Below are positions 43,908-52,721 of a stretch of 64,000 nt of DNA, piece after piece. A program made the position numbers and the translations under genes. Origin of the DNA: Arthrobacter sp. DNA4 (GTDB taxonomy: Bacteria; Actinomycetota; Actinomycetes; Actinomycetales; Micrococcaceae); contig NZ_CP101466.1 of NCBI RefSeq assembly GCF_024362385.1, forward strand, positions 3,472,001 through 3,536,000, read 5' to 3'. A model generated the notes under the pieces. It did no database searches, was not told where the DNA came from, and worked only from the letters and a program-made list of their open reading frames with translations. The stretch's first letter is position 1. Every line of letters begins with the position of its first letter.

Positions 43908-45389
43908 TCAGGATGCGGGGAAGTAGTTGCGTCCCAGGGTCAGCCACCCGGGCAGCGTCTGGTCCTGGGCGGCGTTGGCAAAGCGCAGCGGGACACCATT
44001 GGCCAGCGGGTTCACCGGCCGCAGCACCAGCGTGTAGTAGCCGGCGGCGAGGCCGCTGGTGCTGAAGGGTGTGGCCAGGGTGGGTGCCATGCCGGGTTTG
44101 ATCGTGGTCAGCTTCCAGGAGGTGGTCCAGGTCCTGGCGATCTTCCCGTCGCCGCCCACGGCAGCCACCTGCACCGGCCAGTCGTAGTAGAACGGCGCCG
44201 CCCCGGTGTTGCGGATGGTGACGCTGAGGTCGCTCTGTCCCTTCACGGTTCCGGGCGCCAGGGAGAAGCCGGTGGCCTGGAACCGGTAGCCCAGCGATTG
44301 GGACGCTGCGGCAGCAGTGCTTTGGGCAGTCCCTGCGTACGTTGGGCTGAAGGCGTACTGGTTGAGCAGCCACGAAGCGTGGGTGGCTGCCACGCTCCCC
44401 GGGAAGTCCTTCTGGGCCGGATCGGCCACCCAGGGGCAGGGGACGGCGTCGAAAAGGCAGGGCTGCAGCTCGGGGCGGAGTTCGCCGCCCACCGGCTGGG
44501 TGAGCCACTTGCTGGTTGCGCCGGCCTGCTGCAGTTTGTCCACGAAACTCCAGCCGCTCCCGGGCAGGGTTTCAGCGGCGAACGAGTCGTCGTGGTAGCC
44601 CACGTTGAGGCTGCTGTTGGCGGTGGTGGGGTACCGCACCTGGAGCTTGGTCCTGGTGAAGGCGGCTGTGTAGGCCTGCAGGACAAGTTGTTGCTCCGTG
44701 GCCGAGGCCGACCAGTTTTCCGGCGAGGCCCACCCGTCGTGGGGGTAGGTATGCCATTCGCCCCAGAAGCCCAGCAGGCCCGCCTGGATGAAGCCGATGC
44801 GCCGGTCGCCGTCGTACCGTGAGCCAAAGGCCGCGATGAAGCTGTCCAGCGCCTGGGCCAGGCGCGGGTCGTTGTAGTCGGGGGAAACGCTGATGCCCTG
44901 GTTGCCGTAGTCGGTGTAGGAGTGGGTGGCCAGGCCGGCGTCCAACAGGTATTTGGGAACGCCGGTTGGCTTGCCGGGGTAGTCGAGGTAGAACCTGAAG
45001 ACGGCCTGGTGTCCGCGGGCGGCAATGGTGTTCAGCTGGGATTCCAGGGCGGACCAGTCGTAGGTGCCGGGTCCCGTGACCACAGCGTTCACCGGTATGT
45101 AAAACCATTCCATGGAATAGGGCAGGGAACCGTACTTCCCGGCGTATGGGACAAAGCCCTGCAGCGGGTTGCTGGCCGGCGCCGGACCGGCCGCCAGGGA
45201 AACCCACTCCCCCGGCTTGATGTCTGCAGCCGTCGCGCTGGGTACCGTGCCGGCGGAAGGGATGGTGAGGGATAGCAGCCCCGCCAACAAGGACAATGCC
45301 GCGGCAGCGTTGGCTATCCCTTTTGTCTTTCCGCGCGGGCGGACAATATTCGGAAACAGAACAGCACTCAGCCTGTGCAACGCTTTCAC
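43908..45389 (-). CDS. secreted DUF4832-type protein
   Basis: 493 aa with a GTG start after GGAAG. A long signal peptide (about residues 20-55, with a basic stretch KTKG and a hydrophobic core) is followed by a mature barrel-like domain with RFYLDYPGKPTGVPKYL and GLLGFWGEWHTYP typical of DUF4832/DUF4874 proteins, and a C-terminal beta-sandwich (VTIRNTGAAPFYYDWPVQV). Function unknown; extracellular carbohydrate-related roles are suggested. Convergent with galE, about 34 bp apart. Confidence 0.75.
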   Translation of the reverse strand: MKALHRLSAVLFPNIVRPRGKTKGIANAAAALSLLAGLLSLTIPSAGTVPSATAADIKPGEWVSLAAGPAPASNPLQGFVPYAGKYGSLPYSMEWFYIPVNAVVTGPGTYDWSALESQLNTIAARGHQAVFRFYLDYPGKPTGVPKYLLDAGLATHSYTDYGNQGISVSPDYNDPRLAQALDSFIAAFGSRYDGDRRIGFIQAGLLGFWGEWHTYPHDGWASPENWSASATEQQLVLQAYTAAFTRTKLQVRYPTTANSSLNVGYHDDSFAAETLPGSGWSFVDKLQQAGATSKWLTQPVGGELRPELQPCLFDAVPCPWVADPAQKDFPGSVAATHASWLLNQYAFSPTYAGTAQSTAAAASQSLGYRFQATGFSLAPGTVKGQSDLSVTIRNTGAAPFYYDWPVQVAAVGGDGKIARTWTTSWKLTTIKPGMAPTLATPFSTSGLAAGYYTLVLRPVNPLANGVPLRFANAAQDQTLPGWLTLGRNYFPAS

Positions 45390-45599
45390 TGAAGCTTCTT
45401 CCTAAAGGCGGTGCCAGGCACCTGCGAGACCAAGAATTACACGAAAGTCGCCCAGTGCGACGGCGCTAATTCAAACTGAAAACGCAGGGCTCCACAAGTG
45501 GCCATTGGGTTTCCGTCATTTCGCAACGCGCCCCGGTCCCAATAAGATGTGCCTTCCGGCCTGCCGGTGGTCCTTCCTGGCTGGACCATTGCCCATTTT

Positions 45600-46091
45600 T
45601 CAATCGGTCCGTGGTCCAGCAGCAGTACTGATGCAGGGACGCTGCCCGGACCTGTAGGCAGAGGCTATGACCGGTTCGAGTTCGTCCATCACCGTATGGT
45701 TCCCGGGGAGCACCACATGGGCCAGAAATTCGGACTCGAGTGTTGCAACACCGGCTGCCGCTGCTGCGAGTTTGGCGTCGGTCGACAGGGCGAAGGCGTG
45801 CCAGAATCGACGGGCATCGAGTTCGAGCACTTTTGCGCTAACCTCCTTGCCGGGGACGTCGGACACTCCACCCGGAACCGTAGGGCTTCCCTCGTTCTGC
45901 GGCAAAGAGAGGACGATCCGAAATTGCCTTCCGCTGGCTCTGAACGAGATGGCGTTGAGGTGGCCACGTTGGCTGAAGAGAACGTCGGTTGCCCCGAAGT
46001 CCAGAAGCGAGCGTTCGATGTGTTCCCGGGAAGCTCCAACACTGAAGGAATCACCGCGTGTGTAAAAACTCCGGGAATCGTAGGTTGCCAT
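45600..46091 (-). CDS. hypothetical protein, accessory-region type
   Basis: 163 aa (MATYDSRSFYTRGDSFSVGA). Soluble, with the segment EHIERSLLDFGATDVLFSQRGHLNAI looking like a nucleic-acid or nucleotide-binding module of phage or mobile-element proteins, but I cannot assign a family. GGAG lies just before the ATG. It is the last of a run of minus-strand genes from about 48249. Confidence 0.55.
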   Translation of the reverse strand: MATYDSRSFYTRGDSFSVGASREHIERSLLDFGATDVLFSQRGHLNAISFRASGRQFRIVLSLPQNEGSPTVPGGVSDVPGKEVSAKVLELDARRFWHAFALSTDAKLAAAAAGVATLESEFLAHVVLPGNHTVMDELEPVIASAYRSGQRPCISTAAGPRTD

Positions 46092-46196
46092 ACTCCAACT
46101 ATGCCCCGCCTCGCCCCCTTTCGGTCACAGGGGCCTCGCCCAGTACCTTAATGGCTGGGACCCCGGCCCGGTTTGGGTGGCCGGGGTCCCGTGGGT

Positions 46197-46463
46197 TTAG
46201 GGCTGCACAGAGTCGAAGAACCGGTAGGTCGGCGGTGCCGGGGACGGTTCTTCCTGGTGTGTTTTGGACCGGATGAACTCGATGTTTTCCTGTGACAGGA
46301 CAGTTTCGCCGTGATTATCAGAATCAGCGTCCTCTCCGGATTCGGCATTTATTTCCGCCGAAATGGTGCGGGGCAGAATTACACAGCCAGGATTGTCGAT
46401 GAGCCACTGCTTGCTGGCCGGGGACAGCCGGTGCCAGTACTTCTCAAGGTGCATGGAAGTCAT
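46197..46463 (-). CDS. hypothetical small protein, 88 aa
   Basis: ATG 46463 follows AAAGGAAACAA. The product has a basic/aromatic N-terminus (MTSMHLEKYWHRLSPASK), then an acidic stretch (SGEDADSDNHGE). No known domain; likely intracellular. Gap of 40 bp from the next upstream gene. Confidence 0.6.
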   Translation of the reverse strand: MTSMHLEKYWHRLSPASKQWLIDNPGCVILPRTISAEINAESGEDADSDNHGETVLSQENIEFIRSKTHQEEPSPAPPTYRFFDSVQP

Positions 46464-46503
46464 TTGTTTCCTTTGCGGGTTTGGGTACGGCTGGTTACGG
46501 GTG

Positions 46504-46944
46504 TTAGTCGAAGTGGATTTCGGCCGCGGATTGACGGATAGCTTCGAGTCGTTGTTCCTCAAGCATCCCCAGGGCATCCAGTTCTTCAGACCTGTGGGCG
46601 CGCTCAGCTTCGGCCTGCACGGAAATGTCCCTCAGAATCATGCCGATAAGGTGGGCAAGCCCTGACTTGAGGTCCTGCAGATTGGTGTTGGTGATCAGGA
46701 GGCGGCGGTCAGAGACCCGCAGTTCGACGTCGCTGTATCCTTCCTCCGCCAAGCGCCGGGTGACGCTCTTGGCATGCAACAAATCGAGTTCCCGGGGCTG
46801 GGGCCTGCGGGAGAACACGGCCGGGACGGTGTAACGAGAGGCGCCCGTGGCCGTACCGAGGTCGTGAGGCAGGGCGGAGGCCAGGACGCCGCTGAGCGCA
46901 AGGCGCCCCTCGACGTGGACAGGCTGTTCTTGGGTGGTGGTCAT
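46504..46944 (-). CDS. hypothetical protein with C-terminal helix
   Basis: 146 aa (MTTTQEQPVHVEGRLALSG). The C-terminal 60 residues contain a long charged helix (EAERAHRSEELDALGMLEEQ), possibly coiled coil. It ends about 40 bp before the 88-aa gene, suggesting one operon. Family not recognised. Confidence 0.55.
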   Translation of the reverse strand: MTTTQEQPVHVEGRLALSGVLASALPHDLGTATGASRYTVPAVFSRRPQPRELDLLHAKSVTRRLAEEGYSDVELRVSDRRLLITNTNLQDLKSGLAHLIGMILRDISVQAEAERAHRSEELDALGMLEEQRLEAIRQSAAEIHFD

Positions 46945-47352
46945 GGCATTGCGCCAACGTTTCTTGAAGATGCACTGTCAGAACCGCAGAGACGGGCGGA
47001 TCGACTGTGACTGGGGTCAAGGGACCCGAAACCGGGCCCCTTATAAGGGGAGGGCATCGGCCGGAGGGGCTTACCTGCGGAACAGAACGGCCAGGGCCGC
47101 CCTCGTTGTCCCAACTGATCACCACGTGTTCATTGCCGTGACGGGATGCCACAGTCGCCGATGTGCCGGCGGCGGACGCGGAGTTGGTTTCATTGCTCAG
47201 GAAACCGGATGTCCAGTCACAGCGTCCCGATACCCTGACTGTACGCCCTCGTGGGCCACGACCGGTGAAAACCCACCAATCAGTTCTGTACGCTTCCAAA
47301 CCCCGGCCTGCCCCGTTCCCACAATCCACAGACACAGCAAGGGTGCCCAGGG
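46945..47352. other. gene-free region between two minus-strand genes
   Basis: 408 bp. It contains the perfect 14-bp palindrome CCCCTTATAAGGGG at 47037-47050, a candidate operator or promoter element of the downstream small-gene run. Otherwise nothing recognised. Confidence 0.35.
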
Positions 47353-48249
47353 TCAGATAACAGCCAGGGCGCCCTTCGCGCTCTCCACCAGCACATGCGT
47401 GGCGGCTGGAAGATGAACGACTTCGCCGTCGATCTGGCAAGGAACAGCATCCCGCGTTGTGAAGGAATAGCTGCTGACGCTGGGCTGGTGCCCTAGTCCC
47501 AGCGTCACAGCCCGCAGGGTCATCAGCGCCATCTTCCAACGCCCGGCATGCGGGAGCGTCACGACCTCGAACAGGCCATCGTCGGGGCTGCCCATCTCGC
47601 TGACCGTCCCGTACTTGGCCATACGCGAAATGTTGGCGAGGATCAGGCTGTCGAAGCGCGCGGTGGCCCCGTCTGCACGGACGAGTTCAAAGGGCCTCAA
47701 CGCAGAGAGTGTGCGGGCGACGGACAGGAGTTCGAGGATTTTCCCCTTGCCGCCCCTCTCGATGCCGATCGCCATCAACGGTGTGAGCCCGAAACCTACA
47801 TACGAGTGGGCGTACTGAATCCGCTCGCGGTGTTTCCCGCCGTACGTGATGCGCAACAGGTCGATGTGGCGGACCCGGCCTTCGCGGACGGCCTCCGGCA
47901 ACGGCGGCGCGGGCATGCTGCGGTGATGGTCATTGGCGTTGCCTGCCGCAACAACAGTGCACACCGCCCTGCTGCCGGGAACGTCCATTACCCCGTTGAC
48001 CACCTCGTGGTATCCGCCATCACCACTGACGGAAACAATGAGAGGGGTTCCCTTCGCCGCCACGGAGCGTGCAAGATCACGGGCGTGCCCGGCAAACTCC
48101 GTTGGCAGCAACTCAATCGGCAGCTCCGGCAATCCGGCAGTCAGACCCTGTTGTAATTCGTCGATCCTGGCAACCATGCCGGGCTTACCCGGATTGAAGA
48201 CCAGGACTACCCGATCAAAACGGTCCACAGGCGCCTGCGCACTCGACAT
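47353..48249 (-). CDS. diacylglycerol-kinase-family lipid kinase
   Basis: 298 aa from ATG 48249, preceded by GGAAGGG. VSGDGGYHEVVNGVMD and AAGNANDHHRS are the ATP-site and catalytic signatures of the DGK fold, with the usual C-terminal beta-sandwich. It lies in a different branch from the 26060 enzyme by motif (SGDGG versus GGGDG). It phosphorylates a lipid alcohol. Confidence 0.85.
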   Translation of the reverse strand: MSSAQAPVDRFDRVVLVFNPGKPGMVARIDELQQGLTAGLPELPIELLPTEFAGHARDLARSVAAKGTPLIVSVSGDGGYHEVVNGVMDVPGSRAVCTVVAAGNANDHHRSMPAPPLPEAVREGRVRHIDLLRITYGGKHRERIQYAHSYVGFGLTPLMAIGIERGGKGKILELLSVARTLSALRPFELVRADGATARFDSLILANISRMAKYGTVSEMGSPDDGLFEVVTLPHAGRWKMALMTLRAVTLGLGHQPSVSSYSFTTRDAVPCQIDGEVVHLPAATHVLVESAKGALAVI

Positions 48250-48323
48250 AGCCGCCCTTCCAAACCGCTGGCACCCAGATTCTGCTCCGGCAGTGGAGTG
48301 CCAGTGGGAAACTGTCCGGCCCC

Positions 48324-49283
48324 TTAGTACTGGCCCCGCTCGGGAGCGTTGTCAGTGCCGCGCGGGGTTGGCCTTGGGGTGGTGGTCTCAGGGCCATGCA
48401 CTCTCGTCCGTCGTTCCTGCAAGAGTCTAACGGCGTGAGGCCGGGCGCGGGTAGCCGCCAGGGAATCAGCAAGTCGCATGGCGTTCAATAAGAGCATTCT
48501 GTTGGACGGCGGAACACTCCCCGCCTCACTGGTGCAGATAACGAGCGCCGCGGTGACTTCCGCGATCAGGTCTGTGTCACGGCTGCGCCGGTACTCCTGT
48601 GCGAGGTTCCCTGTGTGCTCAAGTTCCCCGGAGACGAACACCGCGACCTCGGTTCTGCGCGACATGTCGAGTTTCATCAGCACCGATGAGACCATGTTTT
48701 TCACGGTCTTTTCGGCCAAAAACATTTCCTGGCCGATCTGGCCGTTGGTCAACCCCCGGGCAACCCCGCCCGCCACCTTCATCTCCTGTTCTGAAAGCAT
48801 TCCCAACCGGCCGTCGGGCCCGTTCGTTCCGTCAGCCTGGATCGGAGCCAGGATGCCGGTCTGGAAACGACGGCTGTAGGCTGTGTACCCCTGGATGGGC
48901 CGCCGGATCAGCCTGAGCTGCTCCTCATTGTCATCCTGTTGTGACAGACACCCCCACCCGCTTACCAGGATAGCCCCAATAAGCACCGCCTCGTCAGTTT
49001 CACCCGTCATCAGCACACACCGAATGGTTCCATCAGCCGCCACGAGAGATTGGCAAAGCCCGGCACCGGAACCATCGGGAAGATCATCGTCGATGATGGC
49101 CAGATCCGGGCGTACCGCAGGGATCCGGCGCGCCGCCTGGCGGACAGACCCCGACTCACCGGCAACGCTGAACCCGTTAACCTCCAGCAACCTCCGCAAA
49201 CCCCGTCGGACGAGCTCTTCGCCAGTCACGACATACACGCGCCCACAGGAAGCCGCTGAACCGGGCTTTTGGCCAGTGGCCAT
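48324..49283 (-). CDS. LuxR-family orphan response regulator with altered receiver
   Basis: 319 aa from ATG 49283. Receiver domain about 15-125 with candidate phosphoacceptor Asp65 in IIDDDLPDG and the switch Thr in MTGETD, but the conserved Lys is replaced (GCLSQQD where GYLLKD is expected). LuxR HTH at about 165-220: LSEQEMKVAGGVARGLTNGQI and AEKTVKNMVSSVLMKL. A tail of about 100 residues follows it, absent from most family members. No sensor kinase next to it. The altered lysine suggests phosphorylation-independent activity. Confidence 0.8.
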   Translation of the reverse strand: MATGQKPGSAASCGRVYVVTGEELVRRGLRRLLEVNGFSVAGESGSVRQAARRIPAVRPDLAIIDDDLPDGSGAGLCQSLVAADGTIRCVLMTGETDEAVLIGAILVSGWGCLSQQDDNEEQLRLIRRPIQGYTAYSRRFQTGILAPIQADGTNGPDGRLGMLSEQEMKVAGGVARGLTNGQIGQEMFLAEKTVKNMVSSVLMKLDMSRRTEVAVFVSGELEHTGNLAQEYRRSRDTDLIAEVTAALVICTSEAGSVPPSNRMLLLNAMRLADSLAATRARPHAVRLLQERRTRVHGPETTTPRPTPRGTDNAPERGQY

Positions 49284-49473
49284 ATTCGTCCGTTCATTCG
49301 CCCTTCGAAACCCCAAAGGCGCTTGTTAGTCTCCTGCTGCCACTCTGGCCCACCACGAAAAGGAGAACAGTCACCTGCCGCACAGGTATCTGTTGGAAAA
49401 GCGAACGAACTTGCCGACTCATTTACAGGCTAGCCCTATAAGCAGAGTCCCAGCACCCCGTCCGGAACGTTAT

Positions 49474-50277
49474 TTAGTTCTCCTGGTCCATGGGTGCCGC
49501 CAGTCGGTAGCCAAATCCGTGAACCGTCTCGATCCAGCGAGGCTTTGCTGCACTATCGCCCAGTTTCCTCCGCAAATTGGCGATGTGCACCTGGATCACC
49601 TGTTCATCCGGCGCACGGTCCAGGGCGTCGTCCGCGCTTTGCCCCCCACGCATCGACTGGGCAAGGTCTTCCTTGCTCAGAACCACCCGTCCGTTGATGA
49701 GGACGGTGTACAGCAGCTCAAACTCGGAGGCGGTAAGTCCGCGGACTTCCACCCCGTCCACACTGACCGTCCTGGTGGAGACATGCAGGTGCAGGCCGTT
49801 GTGGGCCAGGGACTCAGGGCCGTCCAGAACATCAGTTGGCGCGTCCGGGGCCATTGGGGGTGCCGTCTGCAGGGACGAGGCCGTCAGGTGTGGAGTGTCG
49901 GTGCGGAGCCGGGGCCGGCGCAGCAGTGCCTCCACCCGGTACCTCAGCTCGCGGGCGCGGAAGGGTTTGGTGAGGTAGTCATCGGCGCCTGCCTCCAGGG
50001 CCAGAATGGTGTCCAGTTCCTGGCTGCTCGCGGTCAGGATCAGCACGTAGGCATTGCTGAAGGTCCGGATGCGCCGGGTCACTTCGAATCCGTCGATGTC
50101 CGGCAGTCCGAGATCAACCACCACCACTTCGGGGCTGTGTTTATTCACGGCGTCAACCCCGGCCTGCCCATGGTCGAATGCATGGATGCCGAATCCTGCC
50201 TCACGCAGGATCCCGGACACCACAACACTGATGTCCGGATCGTCCTCGACAACCACTACCGTCCCGCGCTCCAACAA
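49474..50277 (-). CDS. OmpR/PhoB-family response regulator
   Basis: 267 aa with TTG start after GGGGGAATTG. Receiver domain residues 1-120: acidic pocket VVVEDDPD, phosphoacceptor Asp55 in VVDLGLPD, LTKPF with the conserved Lys. Winged HTH C-terminal domain about 170-262 (LTASEFELLYTVLINGR; HIANLRRKL; TVHGFGYRL). No histidine kinase lies beside it, so it is orphan here. Confidence 0.9.
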   Translation of the reverse strand: MLERGTVVVVEDDPDISVVVSGILREAGFGIHAFDHGQAGVDAVNKHSPEVVVVDLGLPDIDGFEVTRRIRTFSNAYVLILTASSQELDTILALEAGADDYLTKPFRARELRYRVEALLRRPRLRTDTPHLTASSLQTAPPMAPDAPTDVLDGPESLAHNGLHLHVSTRTVSVDGVEVRGLTASEFELLYTVLINGRVVLSKEDLAQSMRGGQSADDALDRAPDEQVIQVHIANLRRKLGDSAAKPRWIETVHGFGYRLAAPMDQEN

Positions 50278-50878
50278 TTCCCCCGATCAAATCCTTGGCC
50301 AAACCCGGCTGATTTCCGCAGACAACAAATTCCAAAACTTAATGTGCCCGCGTCCAAGGTCTTTTTGGCCCTTTTATACGGTAGTAGGCATTCGAAGCCG
50401 TTCATGTGGCGGATGGGTCCAAAGTTATGCAACTCACGCAATTCGCCATTTCCGCCCATCCCCTCTCCTGCACTGGCGCGCGCCGGACCTCCATCGAATT
50501 GCAGACTAGGGGCATTTGCCGGGGACGGCCCCCGTAGTGGCTACCTGTCTTCCGGGAGGGGACTACTTGCCCCCGCGCGCACTCGCACCACGAAGCCGCA
50601 GGTCAACCGGCAGTTTACCAATGGTAAGCAGGGTTACTACTCAAGGAAAGTAGATGACGGGGAGGACGGGGAAGATGGCGCCTACCTGCCCTGGCCCCAT
50701 CCCGACAGGGCCCTCCGCGCCCACGTTCCGGTTGCTGGGTAATTGCTGGGAGCCGTTGCAGGAGGGGGTAAGGAATGGCCAATTTGAATACTTGTGCATT
50801 TTGAGAATTGCCGTGGTTCAATGGCCACAGTGTCCCACGACACAATGAGGCCCAACGAGCACCAGGAGGACAGACAGT
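50278..50878. other. gene-free region between the OmpR regulator and the 68-aa gene
   Basis: 601 bp; this includes the promoter of the OmpR gene on the minus strand and the leader of the 68-aa gene, ending in AGGAGG. No gene, tRNA or riboswitch was recognised. Short ORFs here look unlike protein. Confidence 0.4.
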
Positions 50879-51085
50879 ATGGCTGGAATCAACGCGAAGT
50901 TCGACAAGGAATATCTCGACAAGGGCATTGATGATCTGGCCAAGGCGCCGGTCGAGGCCCTGAAGGGTCTGTCCGAGAGCGACGCACAGAAGCTCAAGGA
51001 GGCCCTGAATATCAAGACCGTCAAGGATCTGGGCACCAACAAGTTCTTCATCTGGGCGCACTCGGTCGCCAAGCTCGCGGAGTAG
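50879..51085 (+). CDS. small helical protein, 68 aa
   Basis: ATG preceded by AGGAGG. Highly helical and charged: DKEYLDKGIDDLAKAP, LKGLSESDAQKLKEALNI and KTVKDLGTNKFFIWAHSVAK, where the middle resembles a helix-hairpin-helix (LxxLSxxDAxKLxxA). That may imply nucleic-acid binding, but this is inferred. Strong ribosome site and a clean terminator suggest efficient expression. Confidence 0.75.
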   Translation: MAGINAKFDKEYLDKGIDDLAKAPVEALKGLSESDAQKLKEALNIKTVKDLGTNKFFIWAHSVAKLAE

Positions 51086-51105
51086 CGCACCCCCTCGCAG
51101 TTCGA

Positions 51106-51139
51106 AGCAAAGCCCCTGGCCTCCACCAGGGGCTTTGCT
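51106..51139 (+). terminator. rho-independent terminator of the 68-aa gene
   Basis: AGCAAAGCCCCTGG pairs with CCAGGGGCTTTGCT around a 6-base loop, 20 bp after the stop, followed by GTTTC. Confidence 0.8.
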
Positions 51140-51257
51140 GTTTCACCCCCCAGCCGGCGTTCCGACCTCCTCCACATCCCGAAGTTGATTACCTGCCCAT
51201 GGGGGTGGTTCCTTACAGTGGAGGGTGGCAACTGTAAAGGGAAGGGTGGCGACTGGC

Positions 51258-51848
51258 ATGAGCGCTCCGTTCCGCGTCCCCCGGGCCATAGCCTTCACCG
51301 CCTCCATGCTGATCCTTGCCGCAGGGGCTCACGTTATTGCAGGGGGCCTGTTGCCGCAGCCGGTCATCGTCGCAGGAATCGTGGCGCTGGTCCTGGCGCC
51401 GGTTACGATCCTGTCAAAGACCAAGATCAGCATGCCCGCGATGATCGGCCTCCTGGGCTCCAGCCAACTGGTCCTGCACTGGGCTTTCGACGCGTTCTCG
51501 GTGTCCGCATCGTTCACTCCCACCGCCGGCGGCCACATCCATGACGCCTCAGCGGTGTCCCCTGCGGCCGCGGCCCTGATGCCGGAACATGCCGCCGTAC
51601 CAGGTGCCCTGATGCTGGCCCTGCACGTCGCGGCAACCCTGGCCACGGCGTTGGTCCTGGCCAAGGGCGAAGCAGCCGCCTGGGCCTTGGCCGCCTGGCT
51701 GCGGCCACTTGTCCGGATCCTGTCCGCCGCCGCCATTCCTGAATGGCCGCACCTTCCCGCGCCGGCCGCCGTCGTTATTCCTTTCCGGTGGCGGAACCTG
51801 CGCCTGCCTGCGCTGCGCGGGCCGCCGGCCTTCCACGCCGCGATCTAA
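51258..51848 (+). CDS. membrane protein upstream of ycnI-copC
   Basis: 196 aa from ATG 51258 (GTG 51225 or 51246 are also possible). About four membrane helices, with a His-containing loop PTAGGHIHDASAV and EHAAVP near residues 90-115 that could bind metal. It precedes the YcnI and CopC genes on the same strand, so a role in copper handling or import is plausible but inferred. Confidence 0.65.
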   Translation: MSAPFRVPRAIAFTASMLILAAGAHVIAGGLLPQPVIVAGIVALVLAPVTILSKTKISMPAMIGLLGSSQLVLHWAFDAFSVSASFTPTAGGHIHDASAVSPAAAALMPEHAAVPGALMLALHVAATLATALVLAKGEAAAWALAAWLRPLVRILSAAAIPEWPHLPAPAAVVIPFRWRNLRLPALRGPPAFHAAI

Positions 51849-51976
51849 AGCGGCTCCCGACTTTCCGCGCCGTCCCCACCTGCCCCCTGGCAGGCGTGGG
51901 CGGGCCGCGTTGTCCCTGTATTTCTGCGCCGCCGCCGTACGCGGTCCTTTTTGGCGCACCCCTTGGAAGGCTTGCT

Positions 51977-52708
51977 TTGAACACCTCATTCCGCCGTACC
52001 CTCAAGACCCTCACCGCCGCCGCTGCCGCCGCGGGAATCATCGCCGCAGGCGCCAGCGCCGCGTCCGCCCACGTGAGCGTTGACCCGGACGACACCGCCG
52101 CGAACGGCTACTCCCACCTGACGTTCAACGTCCCCAACGAGTCCCCCACCGCGAAGACCACCAAGCTCGAGGTCACGCTGCCCACCGATACGCCGTTCAC
52201 CTCCGTCTCCGTCAAGCCTGTGGAAGGCTGGACCGCGCAGGTTGTCACGGGCGACCTGCCCAAGCCGGTCACGGTGGCCGGTGCCACTGTCACCAAGGCG
52301 CCGGTCTCGGTGGTCTGGACCGCGGACGAAGCCCACCAGCTGGGCCAGAACCAGTACCAGTCCTTCTCGTTGTCGGTGGGCCGGTTGCCCGCCGAGGGCA
52401 CCAAGGTCACCCTGAAGGCGGCCCAGAGCTACACCGACGGCAGCGTGGTGAAGTGGGACGAAGAGAGCGCTGAAGGGCAGCCGGAACCCAAGCATCCGGC
52501 CCCGTCCTTTGTGACAACGGCCGACGACGACGCTGCCGCCGGCACTGCGTCGGCGGCGCCCAGCTCCGAGGCAGTGACCCGGACGGCCCAGGATTCCAGT
52601 GATGCCACGTCCGTGTGGGGGGTGGTCCTGGGTGCGGCAGGCTTGGTGCTCGGCGCAACAGCACTGGGGCTGGTCCTGGTACCGCCGTACCCGCGCCGCG
52701 GCAAGTAG
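51977..52708 (+). CDS. ycnI: YcnI/DUF1775-family copper-binding protein
   Basis: 243 aa from TTG 51977, after GGAAGG. A signal peptide ends at SAASAHVSVD, which places a His at the mature N-terminus as in copper-binding YcnI proteins. The DUF1775 domain (VDPDDTAANGYSHLTFNV through KWDEESAE) follows, then a Ser/Ala linker and a C-terminal membrane helix with RRGK tail. Extracytoplasmic, membrane-anchored. Confidence 0.9.
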   Translation: MNTSFRRTLKTLTAAAAAAGIIAAGASAASAHVSVDPDDTAANGYSHLTFNVPNESPTAKTTKLEVTLPTDTPFTSVSVKPVEGWTAQVVTGDLPKPVTVAGATVTKAPVSVVWTADEAHQLGQNQYQSFSLSVGRLPAEGTKVTLKAAQSYTDGSVVKWDEESAEGQPEPKHPAPSFVTTADDDAAAGTASAAPSSEAVTRTAQDSSDATSVWGVVLGAAGLVLGATALGLVLVPPYPRRGK

Positions 52709-52721
52709 ATTGGGGAACATT

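Noticed and set aside
50256..50459. 67-codon minus-strand ORF
   Set aside because: It overlaps the start of the OmpR gene region and lacks a ribosome site; unlikely to be translated.
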